From a virus: a DNA stretch of 42,201 nucleotides. Below are positions 7,509 through 16,045 of this stretch, piece by piece (position 1 is the first letter of the stretch; every line of letters starts with the position of its first letter). The translations under genes were made by a program, and so were the position numbers. The stretch spans positions 12,072 to 54,272 of the IMG/VR virus record IMGVR_UViG_3300030419_005073; one strand, written 5' to 3'. The notes under the pieces are model-generated. The model was not told the origin of the DNA and made no database searches. It saw only the letters and a program-made list of their open reading frames with translations.

Positions 7509-9554
7509 ATGAATAAAATAAAAATAGGTACAGTTCAAGTAAATAATAGTTTTTCTGGACAAAACTATTTGCCATTATCCCTCGGGTTTTTAGTATCTTA
7601 TGCTGAATTTCATTGTAAGAATTTTGATGACTTTGATTTTTTAAATCCTATATACAAAAGAGTTCCAATAAAAGAAGCAGTTGAATTATATAAAGACTGT
7701 GATATAGTTGCTTTTAGTGTTTATGTATGGAATAATAATATATCGATGAGGATAGCAAAGGCATTAAAAGAAGTTAATCCAAATATATTAACTTTAGCTG
7801 GTGGGTGTCATATACCTGAAAGACCTGAATACATTGAAAAATATATGAGTGATCATCCTTATCTTGATATTGCTTCAATTGGAGAAGGTGAACGAGTGTT
7901 TACTGATTTCTTAGAAAATTATCCTTCTAGAAGTTGGGATAAAGTAGAATCATTAGTTTATAGAGATGGTGATAAATTAATCACTACACCTCAAGCAGAA
8001 AGAATAAAAGATATGAATGAAATACCATCTCCTTTTATTGAGGGTTATTTTGATGATTTAGTAAAAGATAATCCAGAAGAAAGATGGATTGGATTATGGG
8101 AAACTAATCGAGGTTGTCCGTTTGCTTGTACTTTTTGTGATTGGGGTGTCGGATTTAAAAAGAAAGTATCTAAGTACGACTTAGAAGGTAGATTATACGA
8201 AGAAATAGATTGGTTCAGTAAAAATAAAATAGAGTTTATCTTTACCTGTGATGCTAACTTTGGTATGTACAAAGATAGAGATTTACCTATTGTTAAAAAG
8301 TTTGCTGAGAATAAAAATAAGTATGGATATCCTGAGGCATTATCAGTTCAAAATACTAAAAATTCAAATGAAGTTTCATATCAAGTTCAAAAGTTAATGT
8401 CAGATACAGGATTGAGTAAAGGTGCTTTAATAGCATTTCAATCACTTGATCCTAAGACTTTAAAGGCTATAAAAAGAGCTAATATAAAACTTGATGTATT
8501 TTACGATTTACAGGCTAAATTTATGAAAGATGGAATTAAAACATTTTCTGATATTATTTTAGGTTTACCTGAAGAAACTTACGATAGTTTTACATCCGGT
8601 GTTGCTAAGTTAATTAGTATGGGTCAACATAATAGAATTCAGTTTAACAATCTAAGTATATTACCAAATACAGAAATGGGAGATCCAGAGTATCTTGAAA
8701 AGTATGAAATGAAAGTAGTTGAAAACGATATTATAAATATACATGGTGCTTTAGGAGAATGGTTAGATGACATTTACGAAACACAACAAATGGTAGTGGG
8801 AACTAAGTCAATGCCAGGAGAAGATTGGGTTAAAACTCGTGTATTTGGATATGTTGTAGCTTTTTTACATTTTAATAAGTTATTTCAGATACCTATTATA
8901 TTAGCTAATACTGTTTATGGTATAAGTTATAAAGAATTATTTGACGCGTTTGTTACAGAAGAAAAGAGTAAAACAGGTGCATTTTCTGATTTGATAAGTG
9001 ATTTCTATAAACAAGCACGTAATATGCAAAAAGGTGGACCAGAATTTGTTAGTTCTAAAAAGTGGTTAAATATTTGGTGGCCACCAGATGAGTTAGCGTT
9101 TATACGTGCCGTTACAGAAGGTAAGTTAGATGATTTTTATGAGGATTCAAAAGAAATTCTATATAACGTATTTGATAATCACGGTATTAAAAATTACGAT
9201 AGAATTATTTCAGAAGCAATATTACTTAATAAGAGTTTAATAAAATTACCGAATCAAACAAGAGATTTAAGTATTAGATTAAATTGGAATATTTTAGATG
9301 TTTATAATGCTACATTATTAGGAAAAGAATCTACATTAAAAGAAGGTAGATTTACTTATTTTATTGATAGAACAAGTGAAACATGGGATTCGTGGGAAGA
9401 TTGGTGTGAAAAAGTAGTTTGGTGGTCAAATAAAAAAGGTGCATATTTATATGATTGTTCGATTAGTAATAATAAAAAGAAAAAAGAGTTTATAATGCCA
9501 CAAGTTATAAGAATTGAAAGTGAACCGTTTGGGAGTGATGCAAGATATCAATAA
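7509..9554 (+). CDS. B12-binding-domain radical SAM protein
   Basis: A 681-residue protein. Residues 1-150 have the layout of a cobalamin-binding Rossmann domain (LPLSLGFLVSYA, IVAFSVYVW, LAGGCHIP, GEGERVF). The radical SAM core follows, with CPFACTFC holding the [4Fe-4S] cysteines C203, C207 and C210. A SAM-barrel segment LPEETYDSF and a roughly 250-residue alpha-helical C-terminal extension complete it. Class B radical SAM enzymes of this architecture methylate unreactive carbon or rearrange carbon skeletons. The substrate is unknown; position after the TPP enzyme and before two SDR genes suggests a sugar nucleotide or glycan. A 14-base gap separates it from the upstream stop. Confidence 0.85.
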   Translation: MNKIKIGTVQVNNSFSGQNYLPLSLGFLVSYAEFHCKNFDDFDFLNPIYKRVPIKEAVELYKDCDIVAFSVYVWNNNISMRIAKALKEVNPNILTLAGGCHIPERPEYIEKYMSDHPYLDIASIGEGERVFTDFLENYPSRSWDKVESLVYRDGDKLITTPQAERIKDMNEIPSPFIEGYFDDLVKDNPEERWIGLWETNRGCPFACTFCDWGVGFKKKVSKYDLEGRLYEEIDWFSKNKIEFIFTCDANFGMYKDRDLPIVKKFAENKNKYGYPEALSVQNTKNSNEVSYQVQKLMSDTGLSKGALIAFQSLDPKTLKAIKRANIKLDVFYDLQAKFMKDGIKTFSDIILGLPEETYDSFTSGVAKLISMGQHNRIQFNNLSILPNTEMGDPEYLEKYEMKVVENDIINIHGALGEWLDDIYETQQMVVGTKSMPGEDWVKTRVFGYVVAFLHFNKLFQIPIILANTVYGISYKELFDAFVTEEKSKTGAFSDLISDFYKQARNMQKGGPEFVSSKKWLNIWWPPDELAFIRAVTEGKLDDFYEDSKEILYNVFDNHGIKNYDRIISEAILLNKSLIKLPNQTRDLSIRLNWNILDVYNATLLGKESTLKEGRFTYFIDRTSETWDSWEDWCEKVVWWSNKKGAYLYDCSISNNKKKKEFIMPQVIRIESEPFGSDARYQ

Positions 9555-10482
9555 AAATGTTTTAGTAACCGGAGCTAATGGAATGGTTGCGTATCAATTG
9601 ATTAGATTACTTAGAGATAGAAATTGTAATTTAACTTTGACAGACCTCCACGAAAAATCAAAGTTTTTTAGTGATGAAAAATATATCTCAGGTGATTTAA
9701 GAAGTCGTAGTTTTACACAATCAGTATGTAAAAATCAAGATATAGTTTTTAGTTTAGTAGGACTTAAAGCCTCTCCTGAAGAATGTTTAAAGAAACCTGC
9801 AAGTCATAGTGTAACTATGAATCAGTTTAATTCAAATATTATAGAATCTGCTTTCAAAAATGATGTTGAGTGGTTTTTGTATACAAGTTCAGTTGGTGTA
9901 TATTATCCTGCAGAAGTTTTTGTTGAAGATGATGTTTGGAAGACAACACCATCTAATAATGATTGGTATGGTGGTTGGGCTAAAAGAATGGGAGAACTTA
10001 ATGTTGAAGCATCTATGATAGAATATAATAGAAGTAATTGTTCTATAGTAAGACCTGCAAATATTTATGGGAAGTGGGATGTATTTAGTGATAAGGCTAC
10101 TGTTATTGGTTCTTTAATAAGTAAAGCATATCACAACAACAATGATATATTAGAGGTATGGGGTGACGGTTCACCTATAAGAGATTTTATTTATTCTAAA
10201 GATGTAGCTCGTGGTATGTTACATATGGTAGAGAATGAAGTTACTGAACCTGTTAATTTAGGTAGTGGTAAAGAGGTAAGAATTTCAGATATTGCAGAGA
10301 TAATCGCAAATTATTTTGAACAAGAAATAGATTATGATACAACAAAACCAATGGGTGACATGAAAAGATTAATGAGTACTAAAAGAGCAGAAAGTTATGG
10401 TTTTAAACCACAAGTTAGTTTAAAAGAGGGTATTATAAGAACAATAAAATGGTACGAGGAGAATATAAATGAGTTACAATAA
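9538..10482 (+). CDS. NAD-dependent sugar epimerase/dehydratase (extended SDR)
   Basis: An extended SDR of 314 residues with the NAD(P) loop VTGANGM near the N-terminus, a DLR acidic strand, the TSSVGVY active-site strand and EVWGDGSPIRDFIY in the substrate domain, as in UDP-glucose epimerase/GDP-fucose synthase relatives. The catalytic Tyr-Lys spacing is odd: WYGGWAKR has one residue more than YxxxK. Start choice is uncertain. In-frame TTG, GTG and ATG codons lie at 9514, 9520, 9529, 9535 and 9538, all inside the end of the upstream gene; I chose the ATG. It is closely similar in sequence, also at the DNA level around the NAD loop, to the next gene, suggesting tandem duplication. Confidence 0.8.
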   Translation: MQDINKNVLVTGANGMVAYQLIRLLRDRNCNLTLTDLHEKSKFFSDEKYISGDLRSRSFTQSVCKNQDIVFSLVGLKASPEECLKKPASHSVTMNQFNSNIIESAFKNDVEWFLYTSSVGVYYPAEVFVEDDVWKTTPSNNDWYGGWAKRMGELNVEASMIEYNRSNCSIVRPANIYGKWDVFSDKATVIGSLISKAYHNNNDILEVWGDGSPIRDFIYSKDVARGMLHMVENEVTEPVNLGSGKEVRISDIAEIIANYFEQEIDYDTTKPMGDMKRLMSTKRAESYGFKPQVSLKEGIIRTIKWYEENINELQ

Positions 10483-11419
10483 TAAAAATGTTTTAGTAAC
10501 AGGTGCCGCTGGTATATCAGGTCATTCTATGGTAAAAAGATTATTAGATGAGGGTAGTTTTGTTAGAGCTACAGTATATACTAAAAGAAAATTAAATTTA
10601 CCAGAACATAAAAATTTAGAAATAATAAAGACAGATTTAAATTCATATAATGAATGTCTTGATATAACAAAAGATATGGATGTTGTTTTTAATTTTGTTG
10701 CATTTATTAGAGGTGCTGAAGGACAAGTTGAAAATCAAGTTAATTTAGTTAGAAATAATGTTGTACCAACAATTAATATGTTAGATGCGTGTGTGAAATC
10801 AAAAGTAGATAAGGTAGGTTTTATTGGTAGTTCTACTATGTATCCTGATGCAGATTATCCTGTAAAAGAAGATGAAGGTTTTGTTGGAAATCCACCCTCT
10901 GCATATTTTGGTGTTGCTTGGATGAAAAGGTATGCAGAAATTGTTTGTAATCATTTTAATAATATTACTGATACTAAATTTTCTATAATCAGAACTACTG
11001 CTATGTATGGTCCTCACGATAATTTTAATGATAGAGGACACGTTATTCCACAATTGATTATGAAAGCTGATAGTGAGATGGATCCATTTGAAATATGGGG
11101 AGACGGTACTCAAGTTAGAGATTTTACTTATGTTGATGATGTAATTGACGCACTACTTTTAGTTACAGAAAAATCTAATGGTAGAACATATAATGTAGCG
11201 ACTGGAATACCGACAACTGTTACAGAGTTAGCAGAAACTATAACAGATATTTATGGTTATATACCAGAGTTTAAATACGATTTGACTAAACCAACAATGA
11301 TATCAAAAAGAATGGTTGATGTTAGTAAGATATATAAAGAATTAAATTGGAAAGCAAAACATACATTGAGAGAGGGTTTAGAAAAAACAATAAAATGGTA
11401 TAAGGAGAATTGTAAATGA
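10469..11419 (+). CDS. NAD-dependent sugar epimerase/dehydratase (extended SDR)
   Basis: A 316-residue extended SDR, partner of the gene before it. It has VTGAAGISG (GxxGxxG), a GSSTMYPD active-site strand, FEIWGDGTQVRDFTY and a C-terminal tail (TIKWYKEN) nearly identical to its neighbour's. Where YxxxK is expected, the sequence reads YFGVAWMKR, so the Tyr is seven residues before the Lys instead of four. GDP-fucose synthase-like enzymes are the nearest functional model, reducing or epimerising a 4-keto-6-deoxy sugar. The start has GGAG at 10457-10460 and overlaps the upstream stop by 14 bases; the stop overlaps the next start as ATGA. Confidence 0.8.
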   Translation: MSYNNKNVLVTGAAGISGHSMVKRLLDEGSFVRATVYTKRKLNLPEHKNLEIIKTDLNSYNECLDITKDMDVVFNFVAFIRGAEGQVENQVNLVRNNVVPTINMLDACVKSKVDKVGFIGSSTMYPDADYPVKEDEGFVGNPPSAYFGVAWMKRYAEIVCNHFNNITDTKFSIIRTTAMYGPHDNFNDRGHVIPQLIMKADSEMDPFEIWGDGTQVRDFTYVDDVIDALLLVTEKSNGRTYNVATGIPTTVTELAETITDIYGYIPEFKYDLTKPTMISKRMVDVSKIYKELNWKAKHTLREGLEKTIKWYKENCK

Positions 11420-12408
11420 ATTTAGCCGCAGTAGTAGGTGGTTCTGTAAGTTCTGATTGGAAATCTTGGTATGTTAAAGATAAAGAAAAGTATCTTTTTG
11501 ATGGAGATACCGTTCATGAGGTTTACAATCCGTTTTTTAACTATTGTTTTTTTTGGGATGACGGTTGTTTTTTAAATTTGTCTGAGTGGGAGGATGAGTT
11601 ACCAGATTTAGATTTAGATGTTATAGTTTACGCAAATGAGAGACATGGTTTAGATGCATCTAATTGGGATAAATATAGTGTGACTAGATTAAAAAACAAA
11701 TATCCTAAAGCAAAAGTTATAGGATTTATTAAAGAGATTACTGTTCCACCTCATAGGTATAAAAATTGGATTAGATTTTTGAATGAATGTGATTATATAG
11801 TTGCTCCAGCAACCGCTAATATGCAAAAGTTACCAGTATATACTGAAATACAATCAGGATTAAATAAAAAAATTAACTTTTTTTCTACACCTCACGATAT
11901 AGAAACTGTTTATGATAAATTTTATTCTAATGTAAAGAATAATACTATTTTTGCGTATTTACCAAATCCGATGCATAGAAGAGGTAGAACATTAGAATTT
12001 GCAGAATATATTGGGAAAAAGTATGACATTCCTGTAATAAAAAAACCTTTTACAAATGGTTCTAATGATGCTATGTATATGAGTTGGGAAGATTTTACTA
12101 ATCTTTGGTCACCATGTTTATGGCATTTTAATTTAGATCCATCAAACTTACAACAAGGTCAACACGTGGTTGCTGTGGCTAATGTTGGATCAATTAATTT
12201 TGGTGGTATGAATGAATCTCATAGTGTTTTATTTCCAGAAACCGCTACTTGTGATGAATCTATACTAGAAGAAAAATTTGTTGAATATTTAGAGAATCCT
12301 GAAAAAAGATTTGAAGTTATTGCATATGCGTGGAATAAACTTAATGAATTGTATAGTATGGATGTAGTTAAGAAACAGTTATTAGAGATGTTATCAAATA
12401 CAAAATAA
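11416..12408 (+). CDS. Putative GT-B glycosyltransferase-like protein
   Basis: A 330-residue soluble protein without a motif I can name. Alternating strands and helices in two halves (a first half ending near PATANMQKLP, and a second opening with NNTIFAYLPNP and containing AVANVGSINFGGMNESHS) suggest a GT-B fold in which the second glycine-rich segment would bind the nucleotide sugar. There is no signal or membrane segment. Placement between SDR and PLP-enzyme genes in a glycan operon supports a transferase role. It could equally be a catalytically inactive partner. GGAG lies at 11404-11407. A 54-base AT-rich gap follows it. Confidence 0.45.
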   Translation: MNLAAVVGGSVSSDWKSWYVKDKEKYLFDGDTVHEVYNPFFNYCFFWDDGCFLNLSEWEDELPDLDLDVIVYANERHGLDASNWDKYSVTRLKNKYPKAKVIGFIKEITVPPHRYKNWIRFLNECDYIVAPATANMQKLPVYTEIQSGLNKKINFFSTPHDIETVYDKFYSNVKNNTIFAYLPNPMHRRGRTLEFAEYIGKKYDIPVIKKPFTNGSNDAMYMSWEDFTNLWSPCLWHFNLDPSNLQQGQHVVAVANVGSINFGGMNESHSVLFPETATCDESILEEKFVEYLENPEKRFEVIAYAWNKLNELYSMDVVKKQLLEMLSNTK

Positions 12409-12462
12409 CTTTTTAATTTGAAGATATTAAATTATATTTATGTAAAATAAAGAGATGTTATT

Positions 12463-13644
12463 ATGAAAAAATTAAATTTACCATTGATGTCAAATAATAT
12501 TGATAGAGAAGACGTAGATTGTCTTATAGAATTTTTAAAACAAGAACCAATACCTAGATTAACTAATGGTCCAAAAGTAATTGAATTTGAAGAGAAATGG
12601 TCTAAGTGGTTAGGTGTAGAACATAGTGTGTTAGTAAATTCTGGTACTGCAGCCAACGAGTTAACTATGTTAGCATTGAAGTATAAGTATCCAGAGGGTG
12701 GAGAGATAATAGTACCACCACTTACTTGGATATCAGATATTAATTCTGTTTTGTTTGCTGAATTTAATCCAGTATTTGTAGATATAAATTTTAAAAACTT
12801 ATCTTTTGATTTAGATAAATTAGAAGAAGCTATAACAGAAAAAACAAAAGCTATTTTTGTTACTCATGTGTTAGGTATAAATGCATTATCTGAAAGATTA
12901 TTGAAAATATGTGAAGATAATGATATATTACTGATTGAAGATGTTTGTGAATCTCATGGAGTAACTTATAATGATGTCAAGGTAGGTTCTATTGGATTTG
13001 CTAGTAATTTTAGTTTCTATTTCGCACATCATATGAGTACAATAGAAGGTGGTATAATTTCAACAAATGACAATAATTTTTATCAGTTATGTAGGTCATT
13101 AAGGTCTCATGGAATGGTTAGAGAATTTACTGATGAAAAATTAATAGAAAAGTATGAAAGTGAAAATGAAGATTTAAGTAAAGATTTTATTTTTATAGGA
13201 CCGGCACATAATTTCAGAAGTACTGAACTTAATGCTGTTTTGGGTTTATGTCAATTGAAAAAATTAGATTCAAACAATAAAATTAGAATTGATAATTTTA
13301 AATATTTTGTGGATAATTTAAAGTCTGATAAGTTTTATACAGATTTTGAAATGGATGGACAATGTAATTATGCTTTTATTCTTGTTATGAAAGAGGCTGA
13401 TTATGAGTTACGATATCTTATTGAAAAAATGATGGATTATAATGGTATAGAATTTCGTAGAGGATTATCAGGTGGTGGAAATCAATTAAGACAACCATAT
13501 TTTAAATCTAAATTTGAAATATCTTATGATGAGTTTCCTAATGTTGAACATATTCATAATTTCAGTTGGTATATAGGTAACTATCCAACATTAGAGAGAG
13601 AAAAATTAGATAATTTAATAAGGTTATTAAATGAAACTAAGTGA
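12463..13644 (+). CDS. PLP-dependent 3-dehydratase-like enzyme, ColD/RfbH type
   Basis: A 393-residue member of the DegT/DnrJ/EryC1/StrS fold: SGTAANEL (PLP phosphate loop), PPLTWISDINS, LIEDVCESHG (the Asp pairing with the PLP nitrogen) and EGG. The key position is SFYFAHHMSTIEGG: where aminotransferases have the Schiff-base Lys, this protein has H189, with unchanged spacing to the EGG. That swap defines ColD (GDP-4-keto-6-deoxymannose 3-dehydratase) and the E1/RfbH dehydratases. The length matches ColD (about 388) and not the longer, iron-sulfur-containing E1. A GDP-mannose 4,6-dehydratase that would supply ColD's substrate is encoded at 24895. So C3 deoxygenation, not transamination, is the likely reaction. 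Confidence 0.8.
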   Translation: MKKLNLPLMSNNIDREDVDCLIEFLKQEPIPRLTNGPKVIEFEEKWSKWLGVEHSVLVNSGTAANELTMLALKYKYPEGGEIIVPPLTWISDINSVLFAEFNPVFVDINFKNLSFDLDKLEEAITEKTKAIFVTHVLGINALSERLLKICEDNDILLIEDVCESHGVTYNDVKVGSIGFASNFSFYFAHHMSTIEGGIISTNDNNFYQLCRSLRSHGMVREFTDEKLIEKYESENEDLSKDFIFIGPAHNFRSTELNAVLGLCQLKKLDSNNKIRIDNFKYFVDNLKSDKFYTDFEMDGQCNYAFILVMKEADYELRYLIEKMMDYNGIEFRRGLSGGGNQLRQPYFKSKFEISYDEFPNVEHIHNFSWYIGNYPTLEREKLDNLIRLLNETK

Positions 13645-13924
13645 GTATTATAAATATTATTTAACACTTCACGAGAATCCTAAGTGTAAGTTGTTACATT
13701 TCATAGGGCAATGGGTTACAATATTATTTACCATATCTGTATTGTATAATTGGTATTGGTATTTAATTCCACTTATTCCATTTGTAGTGTATCCTTTCGC
13801 TTGGAGTGGTCATTATTTTTTTGAACATAATAAACCAGCTGCTTTTAATGATCCAGTAAAAGCAAAGGTGTCAGATTGGATTATGTTTAAAGATATTTTA
13901 TTAGGAAGGTTGAAGATATGGTAA
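13631..13924 (+). CDS. Mpo1/DUF962-like membrane protein
   Basis: A 97-residue membrane protein with the landmarks of the DUF962/YGL010w (Mpo1) family: YLTLHENPKCKLLHFIG, then two hydrophobic helices (about 28-65), then WSGHYFFEHNKPAAFNDP. The four conserved histidines (H14, H23, and the H of SGH and of FEH) are the metal ligands of yeast Mpo1, an Fe(II) dioxygenase shortening 2-hydroxy fatty acids by alpha-oxidation. It is the only clear membrane protein inside the glycan cluster. It overlaps the PLP-enzyme gene upstream by 14 bases and the SDR downstream by 7, so it is part of the operon. Activity in this context is unknown. Confidence 0.75.
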   Translation: MKLSEYYKYYLTLHENPKCKLLHFIGQWVTILFTISVLYNWYWYLIPLIPFVVYPFAWSGHYFFEHNKPAAFNDPVKAKVSDWIMFKDILLGRLKIW

Positions 13925-14856
13925 AAGTTTTAATAACCGGTGGTGCAGGTTATTTAGGTTCTACATTAACAGAAGTTTTATTAGACAGTGGTTACAAAGT
14001 AGATGTTTTAGATAATTTAATGTATGAACAAACATCATTATTACATTTATGTTCAAATGAAAATTTTAGATTTATAAATACTGATGTTACAAATTTTGAT
14101 TTTTTAAAACATTTATTACCAACGTATGATGTAGTGATTCCGTTAGCGGCAATTGTTGGAGGTCCAGCTTGTGATAAGAATAAAGAATTAGCAACTAAGG
14201 TTAACTTTGAACAAATAAAATGTATTGTAGATAATATAACGGATAAACAAAAACTAATAATGCCAAATACAAATAGTCAATATGGTAGTTCAAAAGAAGT
14301 TATTACTGAAGATAGTCCATTCAATCCGTTATCACACTATGCATCAACTAAATGTGATGCAGAAAATTATATACTTAAAAATAAAAGTGGTGTGTGTTTA
14401 AGATTGGCAACTGTATTTGGTGCGTCTGCTAGAATGAGAACTGATTTATTAGTAAATGATTTTGTACATAAAGCTATAGTAGATGGTTATTTAGTTTTAT
14501 TTGAATCACACTTTAAAAGAAATTATATACACGTTAGAGATATAGCTAATACATTCTTGTTTTGTATAGAAAACTATGACAGAATGAAAGGTGATGTTTT
14601 TAATGTAGGTTTATCTGATGCAAACTTGAGTAAGTTAGAGTTAGCACAAACTATAAAGAAATATTTTCATAATTTAGTTATTAAAGAAGACGATTATAAA
14701 ACTGATTTTGATAATAGAGATTATATAGTATCAAACGAAAAACTTGAGAATTTAGGGTGGAAACCTAAGTATACAATAGATGATGGCATTATGGAATTAA
14801 AATATGCCTATGAAATGATAATTAAACACAATAACAGAAACTTTACGAATTTATAA
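13918..14856 (+). CDS. NAD-dependent sugar epimerase/dehydratase (extended SDR)
   Basis: A 312-residue extended SDR with ITGGAGYLGS at the N-terminus (GxxGxxG), VLDNL after the second strand (NAD-type Asp), LAAIVGG, and the catalytic HYASTK (YxxxK). The region NSQYGSS provides the active-site Ser. The substrate domain contains RNYIHVRDIA. Closest functional models are UDP-glucose/UDP-GlcNAc 4-epimerases and 4-ketoreductases; the exact substrate is not readable. Unlike the pair at 9538 and 10469 its Tyr-Lys spacing is canonical. GGAAGG at 13904-13909 supports the start. It begins inside the Mpo1-like gene. Confidence 0.8.
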   Translation: MVKVLITGGAGYLGSTLTEVLLDSGYKVDVLDNLMYEQTSLLHLCSNENFRFINTDVTNFDFLKHLLPTYDVVIPLAAIVGGPACDKNKELATKVNFEQIKCIVDNITDKQKLIMPNTNSQYGSSKEVITEDSPFNPLSHYASTKCDAENYILKNKSGVCLRLATVFGASARMRTDLLVNDFVHKAIVDGYLVLFESHFKRNYIHVRDIANTFLFCIENYDRMKGDVFNVGLSDANLSKLELAQTIKKYFHNLVIKEDDYKTDFDNRDYIVSNEKLENLGWKPKYTIDDGIMELKYAYEMIIKHNNRNFTNL

Positions 14857-14857
14857 T

Positions 14858-15259
14858 ATGAGACAAAGAAAATATTTACCAACAATAAGTGATTTGATAG
14901 ATAGACTTTCCATTATTCAGTTAAAGGAAGTTTTTCTACCGGAACATAAAGAAGAATATGCTAATGAAATACAAGACATAGTAGAAGATTTAGAAGAATT
15001 AATGAGATGGGAAAAACCAACTGGTGATATGATTAGAGCTATTATAGTTTTAGCACAAATGAATACACATATTTGGTACAATGAATCTAATTTTAGAGCA
15101 GGTAAGGGTGAGGGTAATCTTGAATTAACTCACGGCTTAAATGGTATTAGGAATACTGCAAAGAATAAGATACAAGAAAATCTTGTAGAAGGTGGACGGA
15201 AAGACTATAAGATAGATTGTTTGGCAGCTGAGTTTAAAGATTGGGAAGTATCGTGGTAA
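14858..15259 (+). CDS. Small helical protein, paralogue of the 30795 gene
   Basis: A 133-residue, mostly helical soluble protein whose family I cannot name. The N-terminus (TISDLIDRLSIIQLKE, followed by an acidic helix with EIQDIVEDLEEL) resembles the N-terminus of the protein encoded at 30795 (TLSALLDRLISENIKL and EEIKYRITKLL), so the window has two divergent copies. Each copy precedes a different type of gene, here a PfkB-type kinase. A guess is a small partner or regulatory subunit of glycan enzymes, without direct support. It follows the SDR stop by one base; a 21-base gap with a strong AAGGAG separates it from the next gene. Confidence 0.6.
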   Translation: MRQRKYLPTISDLIDRLSIIQLKEVFLPEHKEEYANEIQDIVEDLEELMRWEKPTGDMIRAIIVLAQMNTHIWYNESNFRAGKGEGNLELTHGLNGIRNTAKNKIQENLVEGGRKDYKIDCLAAEFKDWEVSW

Positions 15260-15280
15260 GACTAGAAAAGGAGATACGTT

Positions 15281-16045
15281 ATGATGGTATTAGTTATAGG
15301 TGAAGTTTGTACTGATGTTTTCATTTACGGTGAAATAAAACGATTAAGTCCAGAAGCACCAGTACCAGTACTTAATCCACTAAAAGAAGTTTCAAATGAT
15401 GGGATGGCGAAAAATGTTCTCAACAATGTGGCTGCTTTAAAAGTAGAAGTATTTTCTATTACTAATAAAAATAGTATTAGAAAGATTAGATATGTAGATT
15501 ATAAATCTAATCAGTTAGTTTTACGTGTAGATGAACATGACTTTTGTGATAGAATTGAAAAAGATACATTATTAAGTATAAAGGATAATGTAACTTATAT
15601 GTCAATGGCAGGTAGACTTACATTTGATGCTATCATCATATCAGATTATTGTAAAGGATTTTTGACTGAAGATGATATTAAATTTATATGTGAAAATAAT
15701 AAAAATGTTTTTGTTGATACTAAAAAAGAACTTGGTGATTGGATAAATTCTGCAACTTACTTAAAAATAAATTCTTTAGAGTATGATAAAAATACAAAGT
15801 TTTTTGAAAATAGTAATGTCATAGATAAAACTATTGTTACTAAGGGTAATGAAGGATGTTTATTTCAAGGTAAAATTTACCCAACTGAAGATGTACCTGT
15901 AAAAGATATATCAGGTGCAGGTGATACTTTTATTGCAGCTTTAGTTGTAGAATATATTAAGTCTAATGATATAATAAAAGCAATTAATTTTGCACAAGAA
16001 TGTACTAAAATTGTAGTACAAAAACATGGTGTTTCTACTATATGA
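15281..16045 (+). CDS. Short PfkB-family kinase, HldE N-domain-like
   Basis: A 254-residue sugar kinase of the PfkB/ribokinase fold. The N-terminus GEVCTDVFIYGEIKRLSPEAPVPV is the hallmark of the heptose-7-phosphate kinase domain of HldE/RfaE, followed by GMAKNVLNNVAAL. The C-terminus has DISGAGDTF, with the catalytic Asp of the anion-hole motif. Compared with a roughly 315-residue HldE kinase domain it lacks about 60 residues, mainly between the N-terminal sheet and the R-VDEHD segment. It could phosphorylate a heptose or another sugar phosphate at C1. No adenylyltransferase domain follows. AAGGAGA at 15267-15273 supports the start at the first of two adjacent ATGs; the stop overlaps the next start as ATGA. 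Confidence 0.8.
   Translation: MMVLVIGEVCTDVFIYGEIKRLSPEAPVPVLNPLKEVSNDGMAKNVLNNVAALKVEVFSITNKNSIRKIRYVDYKSNQLVLRVDEHDFCDRIEKDTLLSIKDNVTYMSMAGRLTFDAIIISDYCKGFLTEDDIKFICENNKNVFVDTKKELGDWINSATYLKINSLEYDKNTKFFENSNVIDKTIVTKGNEGCLFQGKIYPTEDVPVKDISGAGDTFIAALVVEYIKSNDIIKAINFAQECTKIVVQKHGVSTI

Noticed and set aside
12463-13644. Ordinary sugar aminotransferase annotation for the PLP enzyme
   Set aside because: The Schiff-base Lys is replaced by His at unchanged spacing, which points to the ColD/RfbH dehydratase branch.
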